Part shown: positions 27,738 through 36,556 of the stretch, piece by piece
How the letters are laid out: each line of letters begins with the position of its first letter
Position numbering within the stretch: the first letter of the stretch is position 1
Assembly (NCBI RefSeq): GCF_014483895.1
Contig: NZ_CP059987.1
Location: 2,170,001 to 2,234,000 of the forward strand
Origin: Protaetiibacter sp. SSC-01
GTDB lineage: Bacteria; Actinomycetota; Actinomycetes; Actinomycetales; Microbacteriaceae
Direction: 5' to 3'
DNA length: 64,000 bases
Made by a program: the position numbers and the translations under genes
The notes under the pieces: model-generated
The model's input: the letters and a program-made list of their open reading frames with translations, nothing else
The model's database searches: none
What the model was told of the DNA's origin: nothing

Positions 27738-28395
27738 TCTCCGCCGTGCGGATGTCGTCCTGCAGGCGGCGGAGGGCGTCGCGCAGGGCGCGCTCGGGGT
27801 CGAGGCCCGCGGTGCGCGCGGCCACGACGGTCGCGAGCAGCTCGTCGCCGAGCTCCGCCTCCGTCTGGGGCACGGCATCCGCCGCGGCGGGTACGACGCC
27901 GACCTTCTCGGCCTTGCCGACGAGCTTCGCGGCGAGCGCGAGCGCCGGCATCCCCTGCGGCACGCCGTCGAGCACGCTCTCGCGGCCCGGCTTCTCGACG
28001 CGCTTGAGCTCGTCCCAGCGGGCCATGACGGCATCAGGGGTGTCGGCGACGGCGTCGCCGAAGACGTGCGGATGCCGGCCCACCATCTTCGCGGTCATGT
28101 GCGCCGCGACGTCCTCGAGGGTGAAGCGCCCCTCCTCGGCCGCGATGTCGGAGTGGAAGATCACCTGGTAGAGCACGTCGCCGAGCTCCTCGACGAGCTC
28201 GGCGTCGTCGCCCGCCTCGATCGCGTCGACGAGCTCGTAGGTCTCCTCCACGAGGTACTGCACGAGCGACGCGTGCGTCTGGTCGCGATCCCACGCGCAT
28301 CCGCCGGGCGCCCGCAGGTGCTCGAGCACCGCGATGAGCTCCTCGAGCTTCGGATGCGGCGTGGTGGGCACGACGGGGGCGTCCGGCTGGCTCAT
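27724..28395 (-). CDS. mazG: MazG nucleoside triphosphate pyrophosphohydrolase
   Basis: A 223-residue all-alpha NTP pyrophosphatase. The metal-binding pattern EExxE-x(n)-ExxD appears as VEETYELVDAIEAGDDAEL and EELGDVLYQVIFHSDIA, and WDRDQTHASL precedes it; a second degenerate MazG repeat fills the C-terminal half. The enzyme hydrolyses canonical and damaged NTPs. ATG 28395 is in place. Its last codons (AAC CCC GCT GGT TGA) lie in the type-B repeat. Confidence 0.95.
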   Translation of the reverse strand: MSQPDAPVVPTTPHPKLEELIAVLEHLRAPGGCAWDRDQTHASLVQYLVEETYELVDAIEAGDDAELVEELGDVLYQVIFHSDIAAEEGRFTLEDVAAHMTAKMVGRHPHVFGDAVADTPDAVMARWDELKRVEKPGRESVLDGVPQGMPALALAAKLVGKAEKVGVVPAAADAVPQTEAELGDELLATVVAARTAGLDPERALRDALRRLQDDIRTAENPAG

Positions 28396-28421
28396 GCGCC
28401 CCAGACTGCCAGACTCGTGCC

Positions 28422-29009
28422 GTGAAGACCGGTCGCAGCGCCCTCGGGGTCGTGCTCGTGGTGGCGCTCGTCGCGCTCCTCGCGATCGCGTGGGAGCAGG
28501 GCTTCCTGGGGCTGCCCGCGCCGGAGACCGCAGCACCTGCCGCGCCCGCCGCATCCGCACCCGCCGAGCCCGGCGAAGACGCCGGCTCCCCCGCCTCCGG
28601 CACCCCGGCCGTGCCCGCGGATGCCGCAGAGGCGTGGATCGAGTACGTGCACGACGGCGACACCCTCTTCCTGACCGATGGCCGCAAGGTGCGCCTGCTC
28701 GGCATCGACACCCCGGAGGTCGGCGAGCACGCCGAGTGCTGGGGCGACGTGGCACGCGAGCGGCTGCGCGCGGTGCTGCCCGAGGGCACGCACGTACGCA
28801 CGGTCGCCGACGTGCGTCCGCTCGACAAGTACGGCCGCTCGCTGCTGTTCCTCTTCACCGACGACGGCGCGCTCGTGAACCTCGACCTCGTGCGCCAGGG
28901 CTACGCCGAGACCGTCGTGCTCGAGCCGAACGTGCTGTGGAGCGCCGAGTTCGAGGCCGCAGAGGACGCCGCACAGGCCGCGGGCCTCGGCATCTGGAGC
29001 GCCTGCTAG
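28422..29009 (+). CDS. Secreted thermonuclease-like nuclease
   Basis: A 195-residue protein with an N-terminal signal or anchor (residues 7-24), a low-complexity Ala/Pro linker (about 30-68) and an SNase domain. The domain shows HDGDTLFL, RLLGIDTPE and DKYGRSLLFLF, and ends AGLGIWSAC. The catalytic set Arg-Asp-Glu of staphylococcal nuclease is represented by RLLGIDTPE and the downstream YGR. Probably an extracellular Ca-dependent nuclease. The start is GTG 28422. It is divergent from mazG and convergent with the MFS gene, with a 4-nt overlap of stops. Confidence 0.9.
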   Translation: MKTGRSALGVVLVVALVALLAIAWEQGFLGLPAPETAAPAAPAASAPAEPGEDAGSPASGTPAVPADAAEAWIEYVHDGDTLFLTDGRKVRLLGIDTPEVGEHAECWGDVARERLRAVLPEGTHVRTVADVRPLDKYGRSLLFLFTDDGALVNLDLVRQGYAETVVLEPNVLWSAEFEAAEDAAQAAGLGIWSAC

Positions 29010-30472
29010 CTGACCTCGGGCACGGGCCCCGTGACGGGGGCGGGCTCGGATGCGGGGGCAGCGGATGCGGCTCCCTCGCGGCGCTCGCGCGGCATGAGCA
29101 GCGCGAAGAGCAGCATGAGCACGCCCACGATCGCCGCCCCGACGAAGACGGCCGTCGACGCCGCGACGATCGTCGCGGGGTCGGTCTCGTCGCCGCCGTG
29201 CGAGGCGATGACGGCGTTCGCGACGGCACCGAGCACCGCGGCGCCGATTGCCTGGCCGACGGAGCGCGTGAACATGCTTGCGCCCGTCACGACGCCGCGC
29301 TCCTCCCAGCCGACGCTCGACTGCGCCGCGACGAGGGTCGGCACGGCGGCGAAGCCGAAGCCGAGCCCGATGACGAAGGCGACGGTCGCGACGGACCACA
29401 CGGAGGGGTACGGGCCGAGCAGGGCGAGGGCCGCCGTGCCGACGACGACGATCGCGCCTCCGAGGAGCGCCGTCGAGCGGAACCCGATGCGCAGGTAGAG
29501 GCGACCCGACAGCGAGGCGGCGATGGGCCATCCGATCGTGAGCGTCGCGAGAGCGAGCCCGCCCACGAGCTCGCTCACCCCGAGGCCCACGACGAGGTAG
29601 GTCGGCACGAAGGCCGTGAGACCGATGAGGGCCGCGCCGACCGTGAAGCCGACGAGGTTCGTGGCGCGCAGCAGCGGCCGCGTCGCGACCCACAGCGGCA
29701 GAACGGGCTCGGCGGCGCGCCGCTCGACGAGCACGAACGCCGCGAGCAGCACGATGCCCGCCCCGAAGACCGCGAACGACGTCACCGAGAACCACGCCCA
29801 TCCGTTGCCGCCCTCGAGCACGCCGACGAGCAGGAGGGTGAGGGATGCCGTGAGCAGCACCGCGCCCGCGTAGTCGATGCGGTGCCGCCGCGGCGTGAGC
29901 TTCTCGTGGTAGCCGCGGGCCAGCAGCCACATCGCGACCGCGCACAGCGGGACGTTGATGAAGAAGATGCCGCGCCACACGTCCCACATCGCGAAGAGGC
30001 CGCCGAGCGCGGGGCCCGCGACCGCCGCGATCGCCCACACGCTCGCGACGTAGCCCTGCACCTTCGCGCGCTCCTCGACCGTGTAGATGTCGCCGACGAT
30101 CGTGATCGTGATGGGCAGCACGGCACCCGCCCCGATGCCCTGCAGGGCGCGGAACGCGATGAGGCTCGGCATGTCCCATGCGAGACCGCACAGGATCGAC
30201 GCGAGCAGGAACACCCCGAGGCCGAACAGGATGACGCGCTTGCGTCCGATCTGGTCGGCGAGCTTCGAGTAGACCGGCACCGTCACCGACTGCGTCAGCA
30301 CGTACACGGAGAAGAGCCACGGGAACTGCGAGAAGCCGCCGACGTCGGCCACGATCGCGGGCACCGCCGTCGACAGGATCGTCGCGTCGATCGCGACGAC
30401 ACCCGTCGCGACCATGACCGCCAGCAGGATGGGCCCTCGCTCGGACCGCAGCCCGACACCGTTATTCGTCAT
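29006..30472 (-). CDS. MFS transporter, DHA2 (EmrB/QacA) type
   Basis: A 488-residue exporter with about 14 hydrophobic segments. It opens AVMVATGVVAIDATILSTAV (motif D1 of DHA2 proteins) and has the loop KLADQIGRKRVILFGLG; motif C is LQGIGAGAVLPITITIVGD. The ATG at 30472 is chosen over a GTG at 30490, but no clear Shine-Dalgarno sequence is seen for either. Likely a multidrug or metabolite exporter. Confidence 0.88.
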   Translation of the reverse strand: MTNNGVGLRSERGPILLAVMVATGVVAIDATILSTAVPAIVADVGGFSQFPWLFSVYVLTQSVTVPVYSKLADQIGRKRVILFGLGVFLLASILCGLAWDMPSLIAFRALQGIGAGAVLPITITIVGDIYTVEERAKVQGYVASVWAIAAVAGPALGGLFAMWDVWRGIFFINVPLCAVAMWLLARGYHEKLTPRRHRIDYAGAVLLTASLTLLLVGVLEGGNGWAWFSVTSFAVFGAGIVLLAAFVLVERRAAEPVLPLWVATRPLLRATNLVGFTVGAALIGLTAFVPTYLVVGLGVSELVGGLALATLTIGWPIAASLSGRLYLRIGFRSTALLGGAIVVVGTAALALLGPYPSVWSVATVAFVIGLGFGFAAVPTLVAAQSSVGWEERGVVTGASMFTRSVGQAIGAAVLGAVANAVIASHGGDETDPATIVAASTAVFVGAAIVGVLMLLFALLMPRERREGAASAAPASEPAPVTGPVPEVS

Positions 30473-30525
30473 CGTCGTTAACCCAAGCACCGGATGGCCC
30501 TCCGCATTCCCGGCAGAATGGCCCG

Positions 30526-31272
30526 ATGGACCTCCAGCTGCTCGCCCTCCTGCTGGTGGTCGTGACCCTCCTCGTGTGGCGCGCGGTCAACCGCGAGCGC
30601 CGCGAGTACGCGCAGTTCAAGCGGATGCGGGCCACCGCGCGCCGTCAGAAGGTCATGCGCAGGTGGCTCGTCGAGTCCGCGCTCGTGTTCGGCGGGCTCT
30701 CGGGGGCCGTGCTGCTCGCGACGTGGGACCTCGTGCCCGTCGCGCTCGCCGACGCCCAGGAATGGGCGCCCATCGCCGCATCCCGTGCCTTCTTCCTCGA
30801 CACCGTGATCGGCCGCGTCCTCGTGATCGTCGGCTGGGTGCTGCTCGCTGTGGCGCTCGTGCTGCCGTTCCTGCTGCTGAGGAACGCGGATGCCGACGAC
30901 GTGCCGAAGCTCGGCGACATCGGCGCCCTCCTCCCCCGCACCCGCGGCGAGCTGCCCTACGGCGCCGGCCTCGCCCTCTCGGCGGGCGTCTTCGAGGAGA
31001 CGATGTTCCGCCTCGCGCTGCCAACGCTGCTCTTCGGGATCGTGCCGAACGGCCCGCTCGCGTTCGCCATCGCATCCATGCTGTTCGGCGCCCTGCACCT
31101 CTACCAGAAGTGGGTCGGCGTGCTCACCGCGACCCTGCTGGGCGTCGTTTTCGCCTACCTGTACCTCGTGTCCGGCACGATCCTCGTGCCGATCGTCGTG
31201 CACGTGCTCGTCGACCTGCGCTCGCTCGTGCTGCTGCCGCTCGTGCTCGGGAAGGTGTGGACGAAGCCCTGA
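30526..31272 (+). CDS. CPBP family intramembrane glutamic endopeptidase
   Basis: A 248-residue membrane protein (ABI/CAAX-processing type) with about six hydrophobic segments. The three active-site motifs are seen: EETMFR (near residue 157), FGALHLY (near 188), and HVLVDL (near 225). The N-terminal segment is followed by a basic stretch (NRERREYAQFKRMRATARRQ). Such proteases process prenylated peptides or act in bacteriocin immunity and stress; no precursor peptide is visible nearby. Confidence 0.88.
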   Translation: MDLQLLALLLVVVTLLVWRAVNRERREYAQFKRMRATARRQKVMRRWLVESALVFGGLSGAVLLATWDLVPVALADAQEWAPIAASRAFFLDTVIGRVLVIVGWVLLAVALVLPFLLLRNADADDVPKLGDIGALLPRTRGELPYGAGLALSAGVFEETMFRLALPTLLFGIVPNGPLAFAIASMLFGALHLYQKWVGVLTATLLGVVFAYLYLVSGTILVPIVVHVLVDLRSLVLLPLVLGKVWTKP

Positions 31273-31887
31273 TCAGCCGGCCGGGCGCTCGTCGACCGGG
31301 CGGTCGTCGGCGTGCCGCGCGAGGTGGCGGGCGTAGCGCTCGGTGAGCTGCACCATGAGGTCCGGGGTCGAGCGGTCGAGGCCGAACACGTAGCCCGGGA
31401 AGTCGAGTCCCTGCTGGATCGCCCAGATCTCGTCGTGCCTGTCGGGGCTCAGGATGCTCGGCGGGTCACCCACCGCGACCCACGCGATCGGCACGGTCGA
31501 GCCCTCCGGCAGCACCGTGCGCAGGTGCACGACGGCGTTGATGCGCACCTCGCTGCGGGCCCCGATGCGCGCGCCGTTGAACACCCGCGAACCCGTCGCG
31601 AGGAACACCTCGTCGCCGATCGTCGCGCCCGAGACGGATGCCATGGGGCCGACGAGCACGTGGTCGCCGATGTGCAGGGGGTCGGTCGAGCTCGCCCGCA
31701 GGAGCGCGTTCTCCATGACGATGCTCGACTCGCCGATGGTGATCGGGCCGCCCTCGGACGTGATGATCGCGCCGTGCAGCACCTGGCATCCGGGGCCGAT
31801 CGTGACATCGCCCGACACGACGGCGGTCGGCGCGATCACGGCGGACGGGTCGACGCGGGGGCTGTGGCCGAGGTGCTCGTACAGCAT
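31273..31887 (-). CDS. Left-handed beta-helix protein of the gamma-carbonic anhydrase/acyltransferase family
   Basis: A 204-residue hexapeptide-repeat protein (residues about 12-125; for example SAVIAPTAVVSGDVTIGPGC) with a C-terminal helix, the gamma-carbonic anhydrase-like layout. In the position where gamma-carbonic anhydrases have IGH....HG zinc ligands this protein reads VGPMASVSG, so at least two ligand histidines appear to be missing. It is therefore better described as a carbonic anhydrase/acetyltransferase-like protein of unknown activity. ATG 31887 is used because the upstream frame enters repeat DNA. Confidence 0.8.
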   Translation of the reverse strand: MLYEHLGHSPRVDPSAVIAPTAVVSGDVTIGPGCQVLHGAIITSEGGPITIGESSIVMENALLRASSTDPLHIGDHVLVGPMASVSGATIGDEVFLATGSRVFNGARIGARSEVRINAVVHLRTVLPEGSTVPIAWVAVGDPPSILSPDRHDEIWAIQQGLDFPGYVFGLDRSTPDLMVQLTERYARHLARHADDRPVDERPAG

Positions 31888-31913
31888 GGCGTCAGGGTAG
31901 ACCCGGACGCCGA

Positions 31914-32023
31914 GTTGGTCGAGGAGCGCCCGCGGAGCGGACGCGTCTCGAGACCACGGTCGGGTGCGATCGGGTGTCGGTGATCTCGAGACGCGTCGCC
32001 TGGGGCGGCGCTCCTCGATCACC
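31914..32023. repeat. Inverted pair of type-A extragenic repeats
   Basis: Two complete type-A elements, at 31914-31957 (GTTGGTCGAGGAGCGCC ... TCTCGAGACCAC) and 31979-32023 (GGTGATCTCGAGACGCGTCG ... GCTCCTCGATCACC), are separated by 21 bp. They face each other in the gap between mfd (whose stop is at 32026-32024) and the beta-helix gene. Probably a terminator or REP-type pair. Confidence 0.75.
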
Positions 32024-35000
32024 TCAGTGTTGCGCCGCCGAACCGGTCGCCGCGGTCAGCAGCTGGCCGACCCACTCGATGAGCTCCGCATCCGAGGCGC
32101 CTTCGGGCATGGGCACGTTGACGGCGTGCTGCGCCGCGAAGAACTTGACGCCCGGGTACATGCGCGTGAGCCGCACCTGGATCGAGTCGGGCGGGTCGAG
32201 CGGTGCGAGGCGCATCCGCCCGCCCATCGCGACGACCTCGCCGAGGCCCGCCTTCTGCGCCTGCCGCCGCAGCCGCGAGACGGCGACGAGCTGCTGCACG
32301 GGCTCGGGCGGCGTGCCGTAGCGGTCGGTGAGCTCCTCCACGACGCGGTCGAGGGTGTCGTCGGGCGAGAGCGGGGCGGATGCCGTCGAGAGCTTCTGGT
32401 AGGCCTCGAGCCGCAGGCGCTCCGACTCGATGTACTCCTCGGGGATGCGCGCGTCCACGGGCAGCTCGAGCCGCAGCTCCGTCTGCCCCTCCGCGACGTC
32501 GCCGCGGAACGCCGACACGGCCTCGCCGATCATGCGCAGGTAGAGGTCGAAGCCGACGCCCGCGATGTGCCCCGACTGCTCGCCGCCGAGCAGGTTGCCG
32601 GCACCGCGGATCTCGAGGTCCTTGAGGGCGATCTGCATGCCGCCGCCGAGCTCGTTGTTGGTCGCGATCGTCTCGAGGCGGTCCTGCGCCGTCTCGGTGA
32701 GCGGCTTCTCGGGGTCGTAGAGGAAGTACGCGTAGGCGCGCTCGCGGCCACGGCCGACGCGGCCGCGGATCTGATGCAACTGGCTGAGTCCGTACTTGTC
32801 GGCCTGGTCGATGATGAGCGTGTTCGCGTTCGCGATGTCGATGCCGGTCTCGATGATCGTCGTCGTCACGAGCACGTCGAAGCGTCGCTCCCAGAAGTCG
32901 ACGATCACCTGCTCGAGCTGGTGCTCGGTGAGCTTGCCGTGCGCGACGGCGATGCGCGCCTCGGGCACGAGCTCGGCGAGCTCGGCCGCGACGCGGTTGA
33001 TCGACGAGACGCGGTTGTGCACGAAGAACACCTGGCCCTCGCGCAGCAGCTCGCGGCGGATCGCGGCCGTGATCTGCTTGTCGCTGCGCGGCCCGACGTA
33101 GGTGAGGATCGGATGCCGGTCCTCGGGCGGGGTCGCGAGGGTCGACATCTCGCGGATGCCCGTGACCGCCATCTCGAGCGTGCGCGGGATGGGGGTCGCG
33201 CTCATCGCGAGGATGTCGACGTTGGTCTTCATCTTCTTGAGCGCGTCCTTGTGCTCGACGCCGAAGCGCTGCTCCTCGTCGATGATGACGAGCCCGAGGT
33301 CTTTGAAGCGCACGGCCTCGGAGAGGATGCGGTGGGTTCCGATGACGACGTCGACCTCGCCGCGCTCGAGCCCCTCGATCGTCTCCTTCGACTCCTTCTC
33401 GGTCTGGAACCGGCTGAGGGCGCGCAGGTGCACGGGGAACCCGGCGAAGCGCTCCTGGAAGGTCTCGAGGTGCTGCTTGACGAGCAGCGTCGTCGGCACG
33501 AGCACGGCGACCTGCTTGCCGTCCTGCACGGCCTTGAAGGCGGCGCGCACGGCGATCTCGGTCTTGCCGTAGCCGACGTCGCCCGAGACGAGGCGGTCCA
33601 TGGGGATGGGCCGCTCCATGTCGGCCTTGACCTCGTCGATGGTCTGCAGCTGGTCGGGCGTCTCGGCGAAGGGGAACGCCTCCTCGAGCTCGCGCTGCCA
33701 CGGGGTGTCGGGGCTGAACGCGTAGCCGGGGCTCGCCATGCGGGCGCTGTAGAGCTTGACGAGCTCGACCGCGATGTCGCGCACCGCCTTGCGCGCCTTG
33801 CCCTTCGCGGCCGCCCAGTCCGATCCGCCCATCTTGGAGAGCGCGGGATTCTCGCCGCCGACGTAGCGGCTCAGCTGGTCGAGCTGGTCGGTGGGCACGT
33901 AGAGCCGGTCGCCCGGCTGGCCGCGCTTCGACGGCGCGTACTCGAGCACGAGGTACTCGCGCGTGACCTTCTCGTGCTGCGTGCCGAGGGGGCCGCGCGA
34001 GACGCGTCCGCCGCCCGCGACCTCGCGCGTGACGAGCTCGACGAAGCGGCCGATGCCGTGCGTCTCGTGCACGACGGCGTCGCCGGGCTTGAGCTGCAGC
34101 GGGTCGACGACGTTGCGGCGGCGGCTCGCGAGCCTCTTGGGCTGGCGCGAGTCGATGCCCGCCGCGCGACCGTAGAACTCGGCCTCCGAGAGCAGCGCGA
34201 AGCGCGCGTCGTCCTGTTCGAAACCCGCCTCGACGGATGCCGTGACGAGGTACGCGACGCCGGGCTCGGGCTCCGAGGGCACGGCGTCGACGACGCGTGC
34301 AGCGATCTCCCGCTCGGCGAGCACCTGGGCCGCGCGGTCGACGAGACCCGCGCCGGCGGCGGCGACCGCGACCGACCACTCGCCCTTGAGGAGCGCTGCG
34401 ACGTGGCCGATGGCGCCCTCGGCACTGCCCGCGAAGCTCGGGATGGCGCGACCGTCGAGGCGCGTGACCTCGTCGTCGTCGGTGTCGAACGGGCTCACCG
34501 TCCACCATGTGCGCGGGCGCGCCTCGGCGCGCAGGGCCGACACCGTGAGGAAGTCGCCCGTGTCGAGGCTCGCCTGCAGGTCGATGGGCGCGGCGCCGCC
34601 CGCCGTCGCGGCGCTCCACGCGGCCTCGAGGAACTCGCGGTTCGTCTCGGAGAGGCTCAGGGCGCGCGTCGCGACGCGCTCGGGCGAGAGCACGACGACC
34701 GCCGCATCCTCGGGCAGGTAGTCGGTGATCGGCACGAGCCGACCGACGAGCGCGGGCGTGAGCGACTCCATGCCCTCGACCGGGATGCCGTCGGCGATCT
34801 TCGCGAGCATCTGGCCGATCGCCTCGTACTCGTGCTGCAGCTCCGCGGCCCGGCCGCGCACGGCATCCGTGATGAGCAGCTCGCGCGCGGGGCCGAGCTC
34901 GACGGGGCCGAGGTCGCCCGGGAGCGAGCGCTGGTCGGCGACCGAGAAGCCGCGCAGCTGCTCGAGCTCGTCGCCGAAGAAGTCCGCGCGCACGGGGTGC

Positions 35001-35626
35001 TCGGCATCCGGCGGGAAGACGTCGAGGATGCCGCCGCGCACCGCGAACTCGCCGCGGCGCGTCACGAGGTCGACGCGCGCGTAGGCGAGCTCGGCGAGGC
35101 GCGTCGCGAGGGAGTTGAGCTCGTAGCCGCGCCCGCCCTGCGTGAGCACGATCGGCTCGAGCTCGTCGAGACCGGGAGCGAGAGGCTGCAGCGCCGCCCG
35201 CACGGATGCCACGAGCACGAGCGGGCGGTCGCGCGGCCCGTCCTGCCACAGACGCAACTGCCGGAGTGAGCGCAGGCGACGGCCGACGGTCTCGGCGGAC
35301 GGGCTCAGCCGCTCGTGCGGGAGCGTCTCCCACGCCGGGAACGGGAGCACGAGCGCGTCGGGCGCCCACGTCGCGAACGACGCCGCGACGGCCTCGGCCT
35401 CGCGACTCGTGGCCGTGATGGCGAGGAGCGCCTGGCCGCGACCGGCGGCCTCCGCGCGACGCGCGAGGAGACCGGCGAGCAGCGGAACGCGCAGACCCTC
35501 GACCGCCGAGAAGTCGGCGTCGGAGCGGGCCTCGGCGAGCGCCTCGCGGAAGGTATGGGCGCGCGCGAGCACCGGAATCAATGACGCGAGTCCCACTGGA
35601 TCGAGCTTACGCGGCTGCGACGACAC
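32024..35626 (-). CDS. mfd: Transcription-repair coupling factor
   Basis: A 1200-residue Mfd with a UvrB-like N-terminal module (for example PFPAWETLPHERLSPSAETV), an RNA-polymerase-interaction domain around residues 490-590 (VVHETHGIGRFVELV), and a RecG-like translocase with Walker A SGDVGYGKTE, DEEQRFG, TATPIPRTLEMA and GRVGRGRERAYAYF, then the TRCF C-terminal domain. It removes stalled RNA polymerase and recruits UvrA. The GTG at 35626 gives a full-length N-terminus; a second in-frame GTG about ten codons later is possible. Confidence 0.96.
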   Translation of the reverse strand: MSSQPRKLDPVGLASLIPVLARAHTFREALAEARSDADFSAVEGLRVPLLAGLLARRAEAAGRGQALLAITATSREAEAVAASFATWAPDALVLPFPAWETLPHERLSPSAETVGRRLRSLRQLRLWQDGPRDRPLVLVASVRAALQPLAPGLDELEPIVLTQGGRGYELNSLATRLAELAYARVDLVTRRGEFAVRGGILDVFPPDAEHPVRADFFGDELEQLRGFSVADQRSLPGDLGPVELGPARELLITDAVRGRAAELQHEYEAIGQMLAKIADGIPVEGMESLTPALVGRLVPITDYLPEDAAVVVLSPERVATRALSLSETNREFLEAAWSAATAGGAAPIDLQASLDTGDFLTVSALRAEARPRTWWTVSPFDTDDDEVTRLDGRAIPSFAGSAEGAIGHVAALLKGEWSVAVAAAGAGLVDRAAQVLAEREIAARVVDAVPSEPEPGVAYLVTASVEAGFEQDDARFALLSEAEFYGRAAGIDSRQPKRLASRRRNVVDPLQLKPGDAVVHETHGIGRFVELVTREVAGGGRVSRGPLGTQHEKVTREYLVLEYAPSKRGQPGDRLYVPTDQLDQLSRYVGGENPALSKMGGSDWAAAKGKARKAVRDIAVELVKLYSARMASPGYAFSPDTPWQRELEEAFPFAETPDQLQTIDEVKADMERPIPMDRLVSGDVGYGKTEIAVRAAFKAVQDGKQVAVLVPTTLLVKQHLETFQERFAGFPVHLRALSRFQTEKESKETIEGLERGEVDVVIGTHRILSEAVRFKDLGLVIIDEEQRFGVEHKDALKKMKTNVDILAMSATPIPRTLEMAVTGIREMSTLATPPEDRHPILTYVGPRSDKQITAAIRRELLREGQVFFVHNRVSSINRVAAELAELVPEARIAVAHGKLTEHQLEQVIVDFWERRFDVLVTTTIIETGIDIANANTLIIDQADKYGLSQLHQIRGRVGRGRERAYAYFLYDPEKPLTETAQDRLETIATNNELGGGMQIALKDLEIRGAGNLLGGEQSGHIAGVGFDLYLRMIGEAVSAFRGDVAEGQTELRLELPVDARIPEEYIESERLRLEAYQKLSTASAPLSPDDTLDRVVEELTDRYGTPPEPVQQLVAVSRLRRQAQKAGLGEVVAMGGRMRLAPLDPPDSIQVRLTRMYPGVKFFAAQHAVNVPMPEGASDAELIEWVGQLLTAATGSAAQH

Positions 35627-35653
35627 GCGCCCGGCCCGCCTCCCGCGGGCGCT

Positions 35654-36556
35654 TTACGCGCCCGCGAACCCCGCGATGCGCTCGACGGCCGTCGGCGCGT
35701 GCGGCAGGTTCATGACGTCGATCACGAGCAGGTCGACGCCGATCGCCGCGTAGGCCGCGAGGCGATCGCGCAGCGCCCCCGGGTCGACGCCGCCGAGGGC
35801 GTCGTCGCCGCCCTCGGGCTCCACGCGGATGCGCGTCGAGAGCTCCAGCTCGGAGGCGGGGCGGCCGGTGGCGCGCCTCCGCTCGGCGATGCGCTCGAGC
35901 ACGGCCGCGGTCTCGACGGGGTCGAGGTCGGCGCCGAGCCAGCCGTCGCCGAGCGCGACGACGCGGTCGAGGGCCGCATCCGAGTTGCCGCCGATGAGCA
36001 CGGGCGGGCCGCCCGGCCGGGCGGGCTGCGCGGGCAGGCCCATGTTGTCGACCCGCCAGAAGCGGCCGTCGAAACGCACGGCGTCGCTCGAGCGCCAGAG
36101 CTCGCGCATGAGGCGGATGGCCTCGTCGGTGCGCGGCCCGCGCTCGCTCCGCGGCACGCCGAGCGCCGCGAACTCCTCGGCCATCCAGCCGATCCCGGCG
36201 CCGAGCAGGATGCGGCCGTCCGAGAGCGCGTCGAGGGTCGCGAGCTCCTGGGCGAGCACGACCGGGTGGCGGTACGGCACGACCAGCACGTTCGTGCCGA
36301 TCCGCACGCGCTCCGTGACGCCCGCGACGAGCCCCATCGTCGCGATCGGCTCGAACCACGCCCGACCCGTGCGGAACGCGATCGCGCCGCGATCCTCGGA
36401 GTAGGGGTAGCCGCCGGGCGGGGCGCCGGGCTGCAGGATGCGGTCGGTCGTCCAGACGCTGTCGGCGCCGGAGGCCTCCGCGGCGCGTGCGGTGTCGAGC
36501 ACGGCCGCGCGCGACGCGACGGCGCCCTCGACGGGGAGGACGAATCCGAGCTTCAC
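35654..36556 (-). CDS. LLM class (F420- or flavin-dependent) oxidoreductase
   Basis: A 300-residue luciferase-like TIM barrel: LGFVLPVEGAVASRAAVLDT, SGADSVWTTDRI, RIGTNVLVVPYRHPVVLAQE, LGAGIGWMAEEFAALGVP and VLIGGNSDAALDR, all typical of actinobacterial F420-dependent LLM enzymes. The choice between F420 and FMN cannot be settled from sequence by eye. GTG 36556 has AAGGAG six bases upstream and overlaps the stop of the MFS gene (GTGA). It is the last gene of the sixteen-gene catabolic run. Confidence 0.88.
   Translation of the reverse strand: MKLGFVLPVEGAVASRAAVLDTARAAEASGADSVWTTDRILQPGAPPGGYPYSEDRGAIAFRTGRAWFEPIATMGLVAGVTERVRIGTNVLVVPYRHPVVLAQELATLDALSDGRILLGAGIGWMAEEFAALGVPRSERGPRTDEAIRLMRELWRSSDAVRFDGRFWRVDNMGLPAQPARPGGPPVLIGGNSDAALDRVVALGDGWLGADLDPVETAAVLERIAERRRATGRPASELELSTRIRVEPEGGDDALGGVDPGALRDRLAAYAAIGVDLLVIDVMNLPHAPTAVERIAGFAGA

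Noticed and set aside
31964-35269. Long plus-strand open frame opposite mfd
   Set aside because: The composition is that of an antisense shadow of mfd (Asp/Arg/Leu-rich with no domain), while the minus strand encodes a complete Mfd.
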